64,000 bases of DNA from Methylophilaceae bacterium (GCA_028244835.1 JAOKBJ010000002.1:76942-140941), one strand, 5' to 3'; shown: positions 49,000 through 57,664, numbered from the stretch's first letter. A program made the numbers and translations. The notes: a model not told the origin generated them from the letters alone.

Positions 49000-50376
49000 C
49001 TATTTCTGTCTCCAAATAGTGCCTTCAGCGGTATCTTCCAATAGGATATCATTTTCCAGAAGAAGTTTTCTAATTCTGTCAGCCTCTTCGTAATCTTTAT
49101 TTTTTTTTGCCAAATTTCTTTCTTTAATTAAGTCATCAATCATTAATCCATCATCTCCAATGGTCGATATCATAACTCCTTGTAAAAAATCTTCTGGATT
49201 CATAGTTAAAATTCCTAAGCTATTTGCTAAATTAACTAGAAGCTCTATTTTTAGATTATCTTTATTCTTATTTATTTCATTAGCTAATTCATATAATACA
49301 GCTATAGCTGCAGGCGTATTAAAGTCGTCATCAAGTGCCGCTTTAAAACTTATTGCATAATCACTTGTCCAGTCAATTTCAGATTTCTGAGATTTGATTT
49401 TATTTCTAATTGATAAATATAGTCTTGTTAAGCCTTGCTTGGCATCATCTAATTGAATATCTGAATAATTTAGAGGGCTTCGATAATGTGCTTTTAAGAT
49501 AAAAAACCTAACAACTTCTGGTAAATAATTTTTTAAAATAGACTGAATAGTAAAAAAGTTATCTAGGGATTTGGACATTTTTTCATCATCTATTTTTACA
49601 AAGCCATTATGTAGCCAATAATTTGCCATCTTACAATCGTTTGCAGCCTCAGATTGGGCAATTTCATTTTCATGGTGAGGAAATTGTAAATCTTGTCCTC
49701 CACCATGAATATCAAAATATTTTCCTAGGATTACATTACTCATGGCAGAACATTCGATATGCCAACCTGGACGACCTGCCCCCCATGGAGAATCCCATGA
49801 TGGCTCATCTTTCTTAGCTCCCTTCCACATTACAAAATCAAAGTTATTTTTTTTATACTGATCGATATCTACTCGATTTCCAGCCCTTAAATCTTTTAAA
49901 GTTTTACCAGATAGTTTTCCGTAATCTTTAAAATTTGAAACAGAGTAATAAACATCGTTATTATCTCCAACGTAAGCAAATCCTTTTTCTATTAATATTT
50001 GAATCATATTAATGATATCGCCAATATGATTAGTTGCCTTTGGCTCAAAATCAGGTCTCAAAACACCAAGAGCATCTGCATCTTTATTCATTTCAATGAT
50101 AAATCTTTCTGTTAATTCTTCAATGGTAATATTTTCTTCAGATGCCTTAGCAATAATTTTGTCATCAATATCAGTGATATTTCTAACATATTGAACGTTA
50201 TATCCACTCAATCTTAACCAGCGATTAATTACATCAAAAACTACCATAACTCTTGCGTGACCTAAATGGCAAAAATCATAAACTGTCATTCCACATACAT
50301 AGAGACGAACCTCTTTTGGCTTAATAGATTTAAAAATTTCTTTTTGATTTGTTAAGCTGTTATATAGTGAAAGCAT
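49000..50376 (-). CDS. cysS: Cysteinyl-tRNA synthetase
   Basis: CysS charges tRNA-Cys. The 458-residue protein shows the zinc ligand and HIGH-type motif CGMTVYDFCHLGHARV, GWHIECSAMS and PHHENEIAQSEA with further zinc ligands, and the KMSKS motif DEKMSKSLDNF. The anticodon-binding C-terminal domain is complete. It is divergent from ppiA-ppiB-lpxH, the E. coli neighbours, and leads cysS-argJ-Nudix/ThiE. Confidence 0.97.
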   Translation of the reverse strand: MLSLYNSLTNQKEIFKSIKPKEVRLYVCGMTVYDFCHLGHARVMVVFDVINRWLRLSGYNVQYVRNITDIDDKIIAKASEENITIEELTERFIIEMNKDADALGVLRPDFEPKATNHIGDIINMIQILIEKGFAYVGDNNDVYYSVSNFKDYGKLSGKTLKDLRAGNRVDIDQYKKNNFDFVMWKGAKKDEPSWDSPWGAGRPGWHIECSAMSNVILGKYFDIHGGGQDLQFPHHENEIAQSEAANDCKMANYWLHNGFVKIDDEKMSKSLDNFFTIQSILKNYLPEVVRFFILKAHYRSPLNYSDIQLDDAKQGLTRLYLSIRNKIKSQKSEIDWTSDYAISFKAALDDDFNTPAAIAVLYELANEINKNKDNLKIELLVNLANSLGILTMNPEDFLQGVMISTIGDDGLMIDDLIKERNLAKKNKDYEEADRIRKLLLENDILLEDTAEGTIWRQK

Positions 50377-50445
50377 TTATAATTAGGTGATTGCGCCATA
50401 GAGTGGTATTAAAAATTCATTTATGATAAATTAAATTATTCAAAA

Positions 50446-50454
50446 ATTATACCA
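50446..50454 (-). promoter_or_regulatory. Extended -10 promoter of cysS
   Basis: In the 136-base gap before divergent ppiA the minus strand reads TGGTATAAT, a perfect -10 with the extended TGn element. No good -35 is present, as expected for extended -10 promoters. Transcription would start about 60 bases before the cysS ATG. The ppiA side has a strong ribosome site (AAAGGGG) but no clear promoter. Confidence 0.6.
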
Positions 50455-50512
50455 TGCAACATTTTTAGTTTTCAGCCAATTAAATTAATAAATAAAAAAG
50501 AAAGGGGTTTTT

Positions 50513-51082
50513 ATGAAAAATATTCTTAAAATAATAATCTTAAACTTATTCTTCCTGATAAGCTTGAGCTCATTTGCTAAGGACTCTAATACGTTTACTA
50601 TTGAAACAAATCGAGGCAATATAACAATCGAAGTATACCCGGAAAAAGCTCCAGAGACTGTTAGAAATTTTAAGAAATATATAGCAAAAGAATTCTATAA
50701 TGGTTTAATTTTTCATAGGGTAATCAAAAATTTTATGATACAAGGTGGTGGGTTTGATAAAAGTATGATGCAAAAGCCCACAGATGATCCAATTATTAAT
50801 GAATCTAATAATAAGCTTAAAAATAAACCTTACACATTAGCAATGGCAAGAACCAATGATCCCAATTCTGCTACTTCACAATTTTTTATAAACTTAATAG
50901 ATAATGACTTCCTAAATTATTCTGGTAAAAGTTCTAGCAAAATAGGTTATTGTGTTTTTGGAGCTGTAATTGAAGGAAAAGAAATTGTAGATAAAATTGG
51001 TTCTTATAGCACGCATACAAAAAACGGGTTAAGCGACGTACCCATTAAGACTGTCGTTATTAAATCAATCAAGCAAAGGTAA
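50513..51082 (+). CDS. ppiA: Periplasmic peptidyl-prolyl cis-trans isomerase A (cyclophilin)
   Basis: The 189-residue protein has a signal peptide ending SSFAKD and a cyclophilin domain with [33 protein letters not shown] and YCVFGAVIEG. The catalytic Arg (HRV) and the PDSATSQFF-type binding loop are present. It speeds proline isomerisation in the periplasm. It is a tandem paralogue of the cytosolic ppiB that follows after 6 bases. Confidence 0.94.
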   Translation: MKNILKIIILNLFFLISLSSFAKDSNTFTIETNRGNITIEVYPEKAPETVRNFKKYIAKEFYNGLIFHRVIKNFMIQGGGFDKSMMQKPTDDPIINESNNKLKNKPYTLAMARTNDPNSATSQFFINLIDNDFLNYSGKSSSKIGYCVFGAVIEGKEIVDKIGSYSTHTKNGLSDVPIKTVVIKSIKQR

Positions 51083-51088
51083 GTATAA

Positions 51089-51571
51089 ATGAAAATTAAA
51101 ACAAATCTTGGTAGTTTCTCATTAGAACTTGATGAAGAAAAAGCACCGGTATCTTCAAATAACTTTAAGGATTATGTTGAAAAAGGCTTCTTTAATAAGA
51201 CAATTTTCCATCGGGTAATAGATGGATTTATGATTCAAGGTGGTGGATTTGAATTGGATATGACTCAGAAAGATACCCTTCCTCCCATTAAGAATGAAGC
51301 AAATAATGGGTTAAAAAATGAGAAATACACTGTTGCAATGGCGAGAACAAGTGACCCTGATTCTGCAACTTCTCAATTCTTTATTAATACATCTGACAAT
51401 AGTTTTCTTGATTATCCAGGGCAAGATGGAGCTGGTTACTGCGTTTTTGGTAAAGTTACTGAGGGTTTTGATGTTATCGATAAAATTAATTCTGTCAAAA
51501 CAGGATCTAAAAATGGGCACCAGGATGTTCCTGTTGAGGAAGTAATTATTGAGGAAGTAACAACTGATTAA
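51089..51571 (+). CDS. ppiB: Cytosolic peptidyl-prolyl cis-trans isomerase B (cyclophilin)
   Basis: The 160-residue cyclophilin lacks a signal peptide. It has [57 protein letters not shown] and [10 protein letters not shown]. It differs from ppiA mainly by the missing signal and shorter C-terminus. Its stop TAA overlaps the ATT at which lpxH may start, and its last codons contain the GAGGAAG that probably serves as the lpxH ribosome site. Confidence 0.96.
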   Translation: MKIKTNLGSFSLELDEEKAPVSSNNFKDYVEKGFFNKTIFHRVIDGFMIQGGGFELDMTQKDTLPPIKNEANNGLKNEKYTVAMARTSDPDSATSQFFINTSDNSFLDYPGQDGAGYCVFGKVTEGFDVIDKINSVKTGSKNGHQDVPVEEVIIEEVTTD

Positions 51572-52283
51572 GGTTGATACAAGTGCATTATTTGTTTCTG
51601 ATACTCACTTAAGTGAAGATTCGCCAGAAGTAATTAATCAATTTAATAATTTTATTGAAAATCATGCAAGTCAACATGACTTTCTATTTATACTAGGTGA
51701 CCTTTTTGAGTATTGGATTGGTGATGATGCCAATCAATTTGATTCAGTAGTTGCATCACTTCAAAAATTAAAATCTAATGTTTATTTTATTCCGGGTAAT
51801 AGAGATTTTTTAATTGGCCCTACGTTCTTAAATAAAACTAATATTATTATTCTTGAGGATCCAACATTAATTCAGCTGGGGAATCAACAAGCTGTTATTC
51901 TTCATGGTGATACTTTATGTATCGATGATAAAGAATATCAAGAATTTAGAAGAATGGTTAGATCTGATAATTGGAAAAAAGAATTTTTAAATCAAGAAGT
52001 TTATAAAAGGTTAGAAATTTGTAAAGATTTAAGAATGAAAAGTTCTGAGGCACAAAAAAATAAAGATACTTCCTTAATGGACGTAAACGAAAGCGAAGTA
52101 AAAAAATTATTCAAAGATTTAGACTTTCCCCCAATAATGATTCATGGACATACACACCGACCAAAAATGCATAAATATTTATTAGATAACAATATCTGTA
52201 ATCGATGGGTCCTAAATGACTGGTATGACTCTGGGAGCTATTTAGTTTGGAAAGACGATAAACTTTATTCTAAAACACTGTAA
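51567..52283 (+). CDS. lpxH: UDP-2,3-diacylglucosamine diphosphatase, non-canonical start
   Basis: LpxH hydrolyses UDP-diacylglucosamine to lipid X in lipid A synthesis, at the inner membrane. The 238-residue frame has all metal motifs: [34 protein letters not shown] and HGHTHRP. It is open from a TAA at 51558 but has no ATG, GTG or TTG before the Met at 51954, which would remove the first half of the active site. I therefore place the start at ATT 51567, overlapping the ppiB stop, or CTG 51564; GAGGAAG at 51551-51557 is well spaced for either. Length then equals E. coli LpxH. Confidence 0.9.
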   Translation: MKVDTSALFVSDTHLSEDSPEVINQFNNFIENHASQHDFLFILGDLFEYWIGDDANQFDSVVASLQKLKSNVYFIPGNRDFLIGPTFLNKTNIIILEDPTLIQLGNQQAVILHGDTLCIDDKEYQEFRRMVRSDNWKKEFLNQEVYKRLEICKDLRMKSSEAQKNKDTSLMDVNESEVKKLFKDLDFPPIMIHGHTHRPKMHKYLLDNNICNRWVLNDWYDSGSYLVWKDDKLYSKTL

Positions 52284-52284
52284 T

Positions 52285-52752
52285 CTATTTATTTTTAGTA
52301 AATTCTTCTTTTCTATTTTTTTCAGCCGCTTGATTTAAAATGCCGTTAATATATTTATATCCATCTATCCCGCCAAATGACTTTGCTACCTCTATTGCTT
52401 CGTTTATTACTACTTTATATGGGACTGAGGGGGAATACTTTAATTCGTATAGGGAGGTATATATAATAGATAACTCAATTGGGCTTAGCTCCTCATATGA
52501 TCGATCCAGATAGCTTGAAATTTCTATCTTTAATGTCTCTAAATTTTTAAAAACTCCCTTTAAAATTTCGATGTAGAATTTCTCATCTGCCCTTATAAAA
52601 TCTGGATCTTCACGAATATCTTTTTGAATTTGAGTTAAATCAAACGTATTAACTAAACCACGATATATACTTTTCATAGCTAATTCTCGTGACTTTCTTC
52701 GATTATTAATTTTTTTTCTTGATTTACTTTGAATTTCTTTAGGTTTAATCAT
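52285..52752 (-). CDS. nusB: Transcription antitermination factor NusB
   Basis: NusB binds boxA RNA with S10 and supports rRNA antitermination. The 155-residue helical protein has RRKSRELAMKSIYRGL at the N-terminus, a long linker, and PYKVVINEAIEVAKSFGGID with KYINGILNQAAE at the C-terminus, all characteristic. It overlaps ribH by 8 bases (the classical ribH-nusB pair) and its stop is one base from the lpxH stop. Confidence 0.96.
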   Translation of the reverse strand: MIKPKEIQSKSRKKINNRRKSRELAMKSIYRGLVNTFDLTQIQKDIREDPDFIRADEKFYIEILKGVFKNLETLKIEISSYLDRSYEELSPIELSIIYTSLYELKYSPSVPYKVVINEAIEVAKSFGGIDGYKYINGILNQAAEKNRKEEFTKNK

Positions 52753-53191
52753 TTTTATAATTTTTTAATGCCATTTCAATAGCACCTTCTGCTGCCTCTT
52801 CTCCCTTAACAACCACTCTAGCATGCGCCTCTTTTGAGCTATTTGTTGTAAGCACAGCATTTATAATTGGAATTGAGTGATCTAATTGTATTCGCATAAT
52901 ACCACTTGCGGACTCATTAGATACTATCTCAAAATGATATGTATCTCCCCTAATAACTAATCCAATTGCGATCATTGCATCAAAAAGATCATCGTTGGAA
53001 GTTATCAATTTTTGCAAAGCTATAGGTATTTCTAATGCACCGGGTACAGTCTTATGGATAATATTTTTTTTACTTATTCCTAAAGCTTGCAATTTTGATA
53101 TGCAAGCTTTAGAAATTTTTTGTACAATTTCATTATTAAATCTAGATGAGACTATCCCAATAGATAAACTGTTTATTTCTTCTTCTTTCAT
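52745..53191 (-). CDS. ribH: 6,7-dimethyl-8-ribityllumazine synthase
   Basis: RibH makes lumazine, the direct precursor of riboflavin. The 148-residue protein shows IGIVSSRFNNEIVQKI, VPGALEIPIALQKL, IGLVIRGDTYHFEIV with the catalytic His, and NAVLTTNS. Subunits form pentamers or icosahedra. It follows the MFS gene by only 7 bases on the same strand, and I see no FMN riboswitch nearby; the rest of the riboflavin genes are outside the window apart from ribF. Confidence 0.97.
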   Translation of the reverse strand: MKEEEINSLSIGIVSSRFNNEIVQKISKACISKLQALGISKKNIIHKTVPGALEIPIALQKLITSNDDLFDAMIAIGLVIRGDTYHFEIVSNESASGIMRIQLDHSIPIINAVLTTNSSKEAHARVVVKGEEAAEGAIEMALKNYKND

Positions 53192-53198
53192 ATTATTT

Positions 53199-54752
53199 TT
53201 ATTGAAAAATTATCAATCCTTTTTGTAATGCATTTATTATTCCCCAACCAATTGGAACACTAACAACTAACCATGCTATTGGTAAAAGAACACTTTGAAG
53301 TGCTTTATTAGTATGTGTTGTTGCAGTTACTAGCTTTTCTTTTGAACTCTCAATAGAAGCTTGCTCAACCTTTAATTGCTTTGCTGTCATAAAGAATTTC
53401 TTATTAACAGGCTTAATTAATAGATTTAGAACAAAGCCAACAACTAAAAGTAAGGCTAATATTTTAAAACTAGAGTTATATGCTTGATCAGGAGGAATAC
53501 CTTGCGATAGCTGATACTCTCTTAAATATGAAATCAGCATTGGCCCTATAATTCCTGCAAATGACCATGCAGTTAAAAGGCGGCCATGAATAGCCCCTAC
53601 ATGCTGAGTTCCAAAAATATCTGCTAAATAAGCAGGAATAGTTGCAAAACCCCCACCATACATCGTTAATATAACTAATGTAATTAAAACAAAAGTTGCA
53701 ATGTATTGATTTAGACCGGCCCATGGGGCTGCTAAATATAGCACTGTTCCTAAGCTAAAAAATATTGCGTAAGTCAACTTTCTACCAAGGAAGTCAGATG
53801 AAGATGCCCAAAAAATCCTACCAATAATGTTTGACAGAGATAATAAAGCGCCGAATCCAGTTGCAATTGCACCAATTATTAATGGATCAAAGCTACTAGC
53901 CGCAATTTCTTGAAACATAGGCTTTGCAACAGACAAAACACCTATACCTGCTGAAACATTTAAACAAAGCACCCCCCATAAAAGCCAAAATTGTGGAGTT
54001 TTATGAGCAATTCCAACATGAACATGATTAGCTGAAATCATTGCACTAGTTTTTTTCACATCAGGTTTCCAACCTTCAGGTTTCCAACCTTCAGCAGGAA
54101 CTCGATATCCAAAAGCACCAATTGTCATAGAAACTAAATAAATGCAGCCCATAATAAAAAAGGTTTGAGCAATACCAAAGCTGCTAATAAGATTATCTCC
54201 AAGAGGCATGCCAATCATAGCTCCCCCACCAAATCCCATAATTGCCATACCTGTTGCTAAACCTCTTCTGTCTGGAAACCATTTGATTAATGTTGATACT
54301 GGAGAAATATAACCAAGCCCAAGTCCAATACCTCCAATGACACCTGCCCCTAACCAAATTAACCACAACTGATGAAAAGAAACGCCTAATGATGTAATCA
54401 TTAAGCCGCCACCCCAAAATATTGCTGCTGCCACCCCAGCTTTTCTTGGTCCTGCTTTTTCAAGCCAATGACCAAAAACTGCTGCTGACATCCCCAGAAA
54501 AACTATTGCTATTGCAAAAGTCCAAACAACATCACTTCTTAACCAATCACAAGAGGTTGTAAAAATTCTCTCCCAGATTCCTAGTGACTCTGAGCACTCA
54601 GTTCCAATTAACTTTGTAAGTCCAGGCCAAAATATACTAAAGCCATAAATCATACCTATCGATAAATGGATAAACAAAGCTGCCGGAGGAACCATCCATC
54701 TATTAAATGATTTATCTGCAACAATTTTACTCTTAGCTAAAGATTCAAACAT
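53199..54752 (-). CDS. MFS transporter, oxalate/formate antiporter (OFA) family
   Basis: The 517-residue inner-membrane protein has about 12 helices plus an extra hydrophobic segment near the C-terminus. It shows IGMIYGFSIFWPGLTK early on, GGGLMITSLGVS, WFPDRRGLATGMAIMGFGGG and NIIGRIFWASSSDFLGRK, a pattern of the OFA family, whose members exchange organic acids such as oxalate and formate. The actual substrate is unknown; a C1-acid role would fit a methylotroph. The central loop has a doubled EGWKP unit from a 15-bp tandem duplication. It is divergent from phoB. Confidence 0.82.
   Translation of the reverse strand: MFESLAKSKIVADKSFNRWMVPPAALFIHLSIGMIYGFSIFWPGLTKLIGTECSESLGIWERIFTTSCDWLRSDVVWTFAIAIVFLGMSAAVFGHWLEKAGPRKAGVAAAIFWGGGLMITSLGVSFHQLWLIWLGAGVIGGIGLGLGYISPVSTLIKWFPDRRGLATGMAIMGFGGGAMIGMPLGDNLISSFGIAQTFFIMGCIYLVSMTIGAFGYRVPAEGWKPEGWKPDVKKTSAMISANHVHVGIAHKTPQFWLLWGVLCLNVSAGIGVLSVAKPMFQEIAASSFDPLIIGAIATGFGALLSLSNIIGRIFWASSSDFLGRKLTYAIFFSLGTVLYLAAPWAGLNQYIATFVLITLVILTMYGGGFATIPAYLADIFGTQHVGAIHGRLLTAWSFAGIIGPMLISYLREYQLSQGIPPDQAYNSSFKILALLLVVGFVLNLLIKPVNKKFFMTAKQLKVEQASIESSKEKLVTATTHTNKALQSVLLPIAWLVVSVPIGWGIINALQKGLIIFQ
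54061..54090. repeat. 15-bp in-frame tandem duplication in the MFS gene
   Basis: The unit TCAGGTTTCCAACCT occurs twice head to tail (54061-54075 and 54076-54090) and is followed by four more matching bases. It doubles a Pro-Glu-Gly-Trp-Lys unit in the hydrophilic loop between the two halves of the transporter. The copies are identical. Confidence 0.9.
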
Positions 54753-54780
54753 AATAAGTACCTTTGACGTTTAATATAAA

Positions 54781-54796
54781 AGCTTAATCATAAGCT
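54781..54796. promoter_or_regulatory. Palindrome in the MFS promoter region
   Basis: Arms AGCTTA and TAAGCT flank the four bases ATCA, a perfect 6-bp dyad 29 bases before the MFS start. On the minus strand it lies between a possible -35 TTGGAA (54799-54804) and -10 TTTATA (54775-54780), where a repressor would act. It is separate from the Pho box, about 50 bases away. Confidence 0.4.
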
Positions 54797-54846
54797 ATTT
54801 CCAATTAATTTTCTTACGATTTTAAAATAAAAGTATTTTCACATTT

Positions 54847-54875
54847 TGTCACATAAATGTCACATAAATGTCATA
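54847..54875 (+). promoter_or_regulatory. Triple Pho box upstream of phoB
   Basis: Three direct repeats TGTCACA (54847-54853), TGTCACA (54858-54864) and TGTCATA (54869-54875) are spaced exactly 11 bases apart by TAAA. This is the PhoB-binding pattern (7-bp units, 4-bp AT-rich spacers), with three units rather than the usual two. A weak -10, TATTAG at 54877-54882, lies just downstream. The site implies that phosphorylated PhoB activates phoB-phoR; it may also affect the divergent MFS gene. Confidence 0.88.
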
Positions 54876-54911
54876 ATATTAGAAAGACACAATTTTTGAG
54901 GTTACACTAAA

Positions 54912-55601
54912 ATGGCAGCCAACATACTAATAGTTGAAGATGAGAGCTCGATACTGGAGTTGATATCACTAAATCTCCATCAGGCTGGCTTTAATCCAAT
55001 TCGTGCCATTAGCGCGGAATATGCTAATACCTTAATAAAAGAAACTCTTCCTGACTTAATAGTTCTTGATTGGATGCTACCTGGAATGAATGGTATTGAT
55101 TTTGCTAAAAGACTTAAAGCAGATTCAATAACTAAACTAATACCGATTATCATATTAACTGCAAAAAGTGATGAGGATAATAAAATAGAAGGTTTAAGTG
55201 TTGGGGATGATTATCTTACAAAACCTTTTAGCCCCAGAGAATTAGTAGCACGAATCAATGCATTAATTAGAAGAAGAAGTCCAGAATTATTAAATAATCC
55301 AATAATATTTGAAGGATTAGTTCTTGATCCAAGCTCACATAAGGTTCAAGTAAATAAGAAAAGTATCAACATCGGTCCAACTGAATTTAAAATACTCCAT
55401 TTCTTTATGAAAAATACAGATCGTGTTTTTAGTAGGAATCAAATTCTAGATAAAATTTGGGGAAATAAATCAGAAATTGATGATAGAACAGTTGACGTCC
55501 ATATAAAAAGATTAAGAGAATCGCTTAAAAAATCAGGATTTCATAAATTAGTTCAAACAGTACGTGGGGTAGGTTACAGATTTTCTAAGGAGTTAGAATA
55601 A
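54912..55601 (+). CDS. phoB: Phosphate-regulon response regulator PhoB
   Basis: The 229-residue OmpR-family regulator has a receiver domain (residues 1-120) with acidic EDE, the phospho-acceptor Asp in LIVLDWMLPGMNG, Thr in LTAK and Lys in LTKPF. A winged-helix DNA-binding domain follows (130-229) with SRNQILDKIW and RTVDVHIKRLRESL. The preceding triple Pho box and the following phoR make this PhoB rather than another OmpR-type regulator. No pst or phoU genes are in the window. Confidence 0.95.
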   Translation: MAANILIVEDESSILELISLNLHQAGFNPIRAISAEYANTLIKETLPDLIVLDWMLPGMNGIDFAKRLKADSITKLIPIIILTAKSDEDNKIEGLSVGDDYLTKPFSPRELVARINALIRRRSPELLNNPIIFEGLVLDPSSHKVQVNKKSINIGPTEFKILHFFMKNTDRVFSRNQILDKIWGNKSEIDDRTVDVHIKRLRESLKKSGFHKLVQTVRGVGYRFSKELE

Positions 55602-55663
55602 TAAACAAAGCAATAAAATCATCGTTATAATAAAATAAATTACTCAATAAAGAGACAAATATT

Positions 55664-56956
55664 TTGCAAGATATCCGTTGGAGCACATTCTGGTTCTTTG
55701 TATTAGAAATAATAGTTTTTCTTATCATTTCTAATATATATTCAATTGAAGATGGTTTAATTGTGTGCTTATGTTTAATGAGTTGTTTTTTACTCGTGCA
55801 TATATTTTGGGTTTATAAGCTCTCAAAATGGCTTAATAATCCAACTTTATCAAACCTTCCTCATGGGACAGGTATTTGGCAAAATATATTTAGCAAACAC
55901 TATCAAATTCTTAAAGATAGTAAGAAGTCGAAAAAAAATCTTGTTTCAACATTAGATCAATTTACTCAGGCTGCAGAAGCCTTAATGGACGGGGTTGTTG
56001 TCCTAAATGAAAATAATGAAATTATATGGAGTAATAGGAGATCTCAAGTAATGCTAAATTTGAACTCAAAAAAAGATACAGGGCAGCCTATTAACTATAT
56101 ATTTAGGAATACAGATTTAATTAACTATCTCGAAAAAGGTAATTACGAAGAATCAATTAAGATAAATTTAGAAGCTAATAGTACTAAAACAATCGAAATA
56201 AAGATTGTAATGTTTGGAGGGGCGCAAAAAGTTTTAATTGCAAAAGATATAGGCCAGGCTATCAAAATTGAATCTGAGAGAAAAGAATTTATATCCAATG
56301 TTTCGCATGAATTAAAAACCCCTCTCACTGTTATCTCAGGATTTATAGAAACATTAGAAGATATGTTTTCAATTTCAGGTGAAAAGCAAAAAAATATACT
56401 TAAAATGATGGGAGACCAAGCTTACAATATGTCTAAACTTATTGATGACTTATTATTACTATCCAATGTTGAGTCGAGTATTTTTCAAAATCGTTCAGAA
56501 AAATTATTAATGAATGTAATAATAAGTAAGATTAAAAAAAATATTTCTATCTTAGATTCTAAGAGGCATAGAATCAAATATCAAATTGACAATAATCTTT
56601 CTATCTATGGGTCAAAAAAAGAAATAGAAAGTGCTTTCCTAAATTTAATTACCAATGCAATAAGATATACAGATAAAGATGGTTTCATATCAATTAGTTG
56701 GGGCTTAATAAATGGATTAGCAATTTTTGAAGTTAGAGATACAGGATGTGGGATCAAACCAATGCATATTAATAAGATTACAGAAAGATTTTATAGGGTC
56801 GATGCAGATAGAAGTAGGAATTCTGGTGGTACCGGTTTAGGTCTATCAATAGTTAAAAATATTATAAAACAGCACGATGGCCAATTAAAAATTACTAGTG
56901 AAGTAGGTAAAGGAAGTTCGTTTAAATTAATTTTTAACAAGGAATCAATTATTTAA
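55664..56956 (+). CDS. phoR: Phosphate-regulon sensor histidine kinase PhoR
   Basis: The 430-residue protein has two N-terminal membrane helices (about residues 5-50) with almost no periplasmic loop, as in PhoR. A PAS-like domain follows (about 100-200, ALMDGVVVLNENNEIIWSN). The kinase core has the phospho-His in NVSHELKTPLTVISGF near residue 215, N box NLITNAIRYT, and G boxes RDTGCGIKP and GGTGLGLSIV. The start is TTG at 55664; the next ATG lies far inside the membrane region. It is 62 bases after phoB. Confidence 0.93.
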   Translation: MQDIRWSTFWFFVLEIIVFLIISNIYSIEDGLIVCLCLMSCFLLVHIFWVYKLSKWLNNPTLSNLPHGTGIWQNIFSKHYQILKDSKKSKKNLVSTLDQFTQAAEALMDGVVVLNENNEIIWSNRRSQVMLNLNSKKDTGQPINYIFRNTDLINYLEKGNYEESIKINLEANSTKTIEIKIVMFGGAQKVLIAKDIGQAIKIESERKEFISNVSHELKTPLTVISGFIETLEDMFSISGEKQKNILKMMGDQAYNMSKLIDDLLLLSNVESSIFQNRSEKLLMNVIISKIKKNISILDSKRHRIKYQIDNNLSIYGSKKEIESAFLNLITNAIRYTDKDGFISISWGLINGLAIFEVRDTGCGIKPMHINKITERFYRVDADRSRNSGGTGLGLSIVKNIIKQHDGQLKITSEVGKGSSFKLIFNKESII

Positions 56957-56962
56957 TTAATA

Positions 56963-57664
56963 ATGAAAATTTTAATACTTTTAATAACTTTTACATTGTA
57001 TGCGTGTTCAACTTCTACTCTTCAAAAGAAAGATTCAACTCAATATGATAAGGGCTCTATAAATCAATTTGGTAAATCAGATTTTGATCGCATGGCAGAT
57101 TATGAGATCCGTGAAAATATTGAAAGTCTCAAAATTCTGATGCTCAAATTTTACAAAAAAAATCCAAATCAATTAAAAAAAAGCACATCCGATAATGCTG
57201 AAAAAATGACTAACTGGGTTTTTAATGGTGCCCATAATTGGAAATTTGATCGTATTAATAACGCTCAAAGTATTGATGCATTAAATCAAGTTTTTGATGA
57301 AAATTTTAGAGGTGATAGAGTTTTATCATTAATAACTGGCTTATATACAATGCTTATAAAGGCCCATGGTGATAAAAAAGAGTTTTATATGTTCGACTCA
57401 TTAGACCCTCAAAAAATTTATAATGCTTCTAGAAATTTTGAAATGATTGTTTGGAAATTATCTTCAAAAAAAGATAGTAAAGGACAACTGTATCTTCTGT
57501 CTAATGAGATTAATTCTTCAGAGGCAAATTTATCTTTTGAAAGGGAATTTGGGAAGATAATAGGCCGCACAGATTATTTTGCATTTACCTTATCTGAAAA
57601 AACTGAAAGGGCTGTAACGCGAGTTATCCAAAGCTTTACAACTGGGATTTTCTTGCCTTTTTAA
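56963..57664 (+). CDS. Putative lipoprotein of unknown function
   Basis: The 233-residue protein has a lipoprotein signal (MKILILLITFTLYACSTST) with the lipobox LYAC. The mature part is mixed helical, with MADYEIRENIESLKILMLKF, TNWVFNGAHNWKFDRI and LITGLYTMLIKAHGDKKEFY. I do not know a characterised relative. It starts six bases after phoR and probably belongs to the phoB-phoR unit, so it may be phosphate-regulated (inference). Its stop abuts that of the FAD/Fe-S gene with no base between. Confidence 0.75.
   Translation: MKILILLITFTLYACSTSTLQKKDSTQYDKGSINQFGKSDFDRMADYEIRENIESLKILMLKFYKKNPNQLKKSTSDNAEKMTNWVFNGAHNWKFDRINNAQSIDALNQVFDENFRGDRVLSLITGLYTMLIKAHGDKKEFYMFDSLDPQKIYNASRNFEMIVWKLSSKKDSKGQLYLLSNEINSSEANLSFEREFGKIIGRTDYFAFTLSEKTERAVTRVIQSFTTGIFLPF

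Noticed and set aside
51558-51954. lpxH as a frameshifted pseudogene
   Set aside because: The frame is uninterrupted over about 130 codons of well-conserved LpxH sequence, with normal total length; no frameshift is needed.
51954-52283. Short lpxH version starting at the first ATG
   Set aside because: It would lose the DxH, GD, GNRD and HGD metal motifs that are intact upstream in the same frame, so the gene is longer and uses an unusual start.
53192-53260. FMN riboswitch upstream of ribH
   Set aside because: Only 7 bases separate ribH from the preceding MFS gene, so there is no room outside coding DNA and no conserved RFN-like elements are seen.
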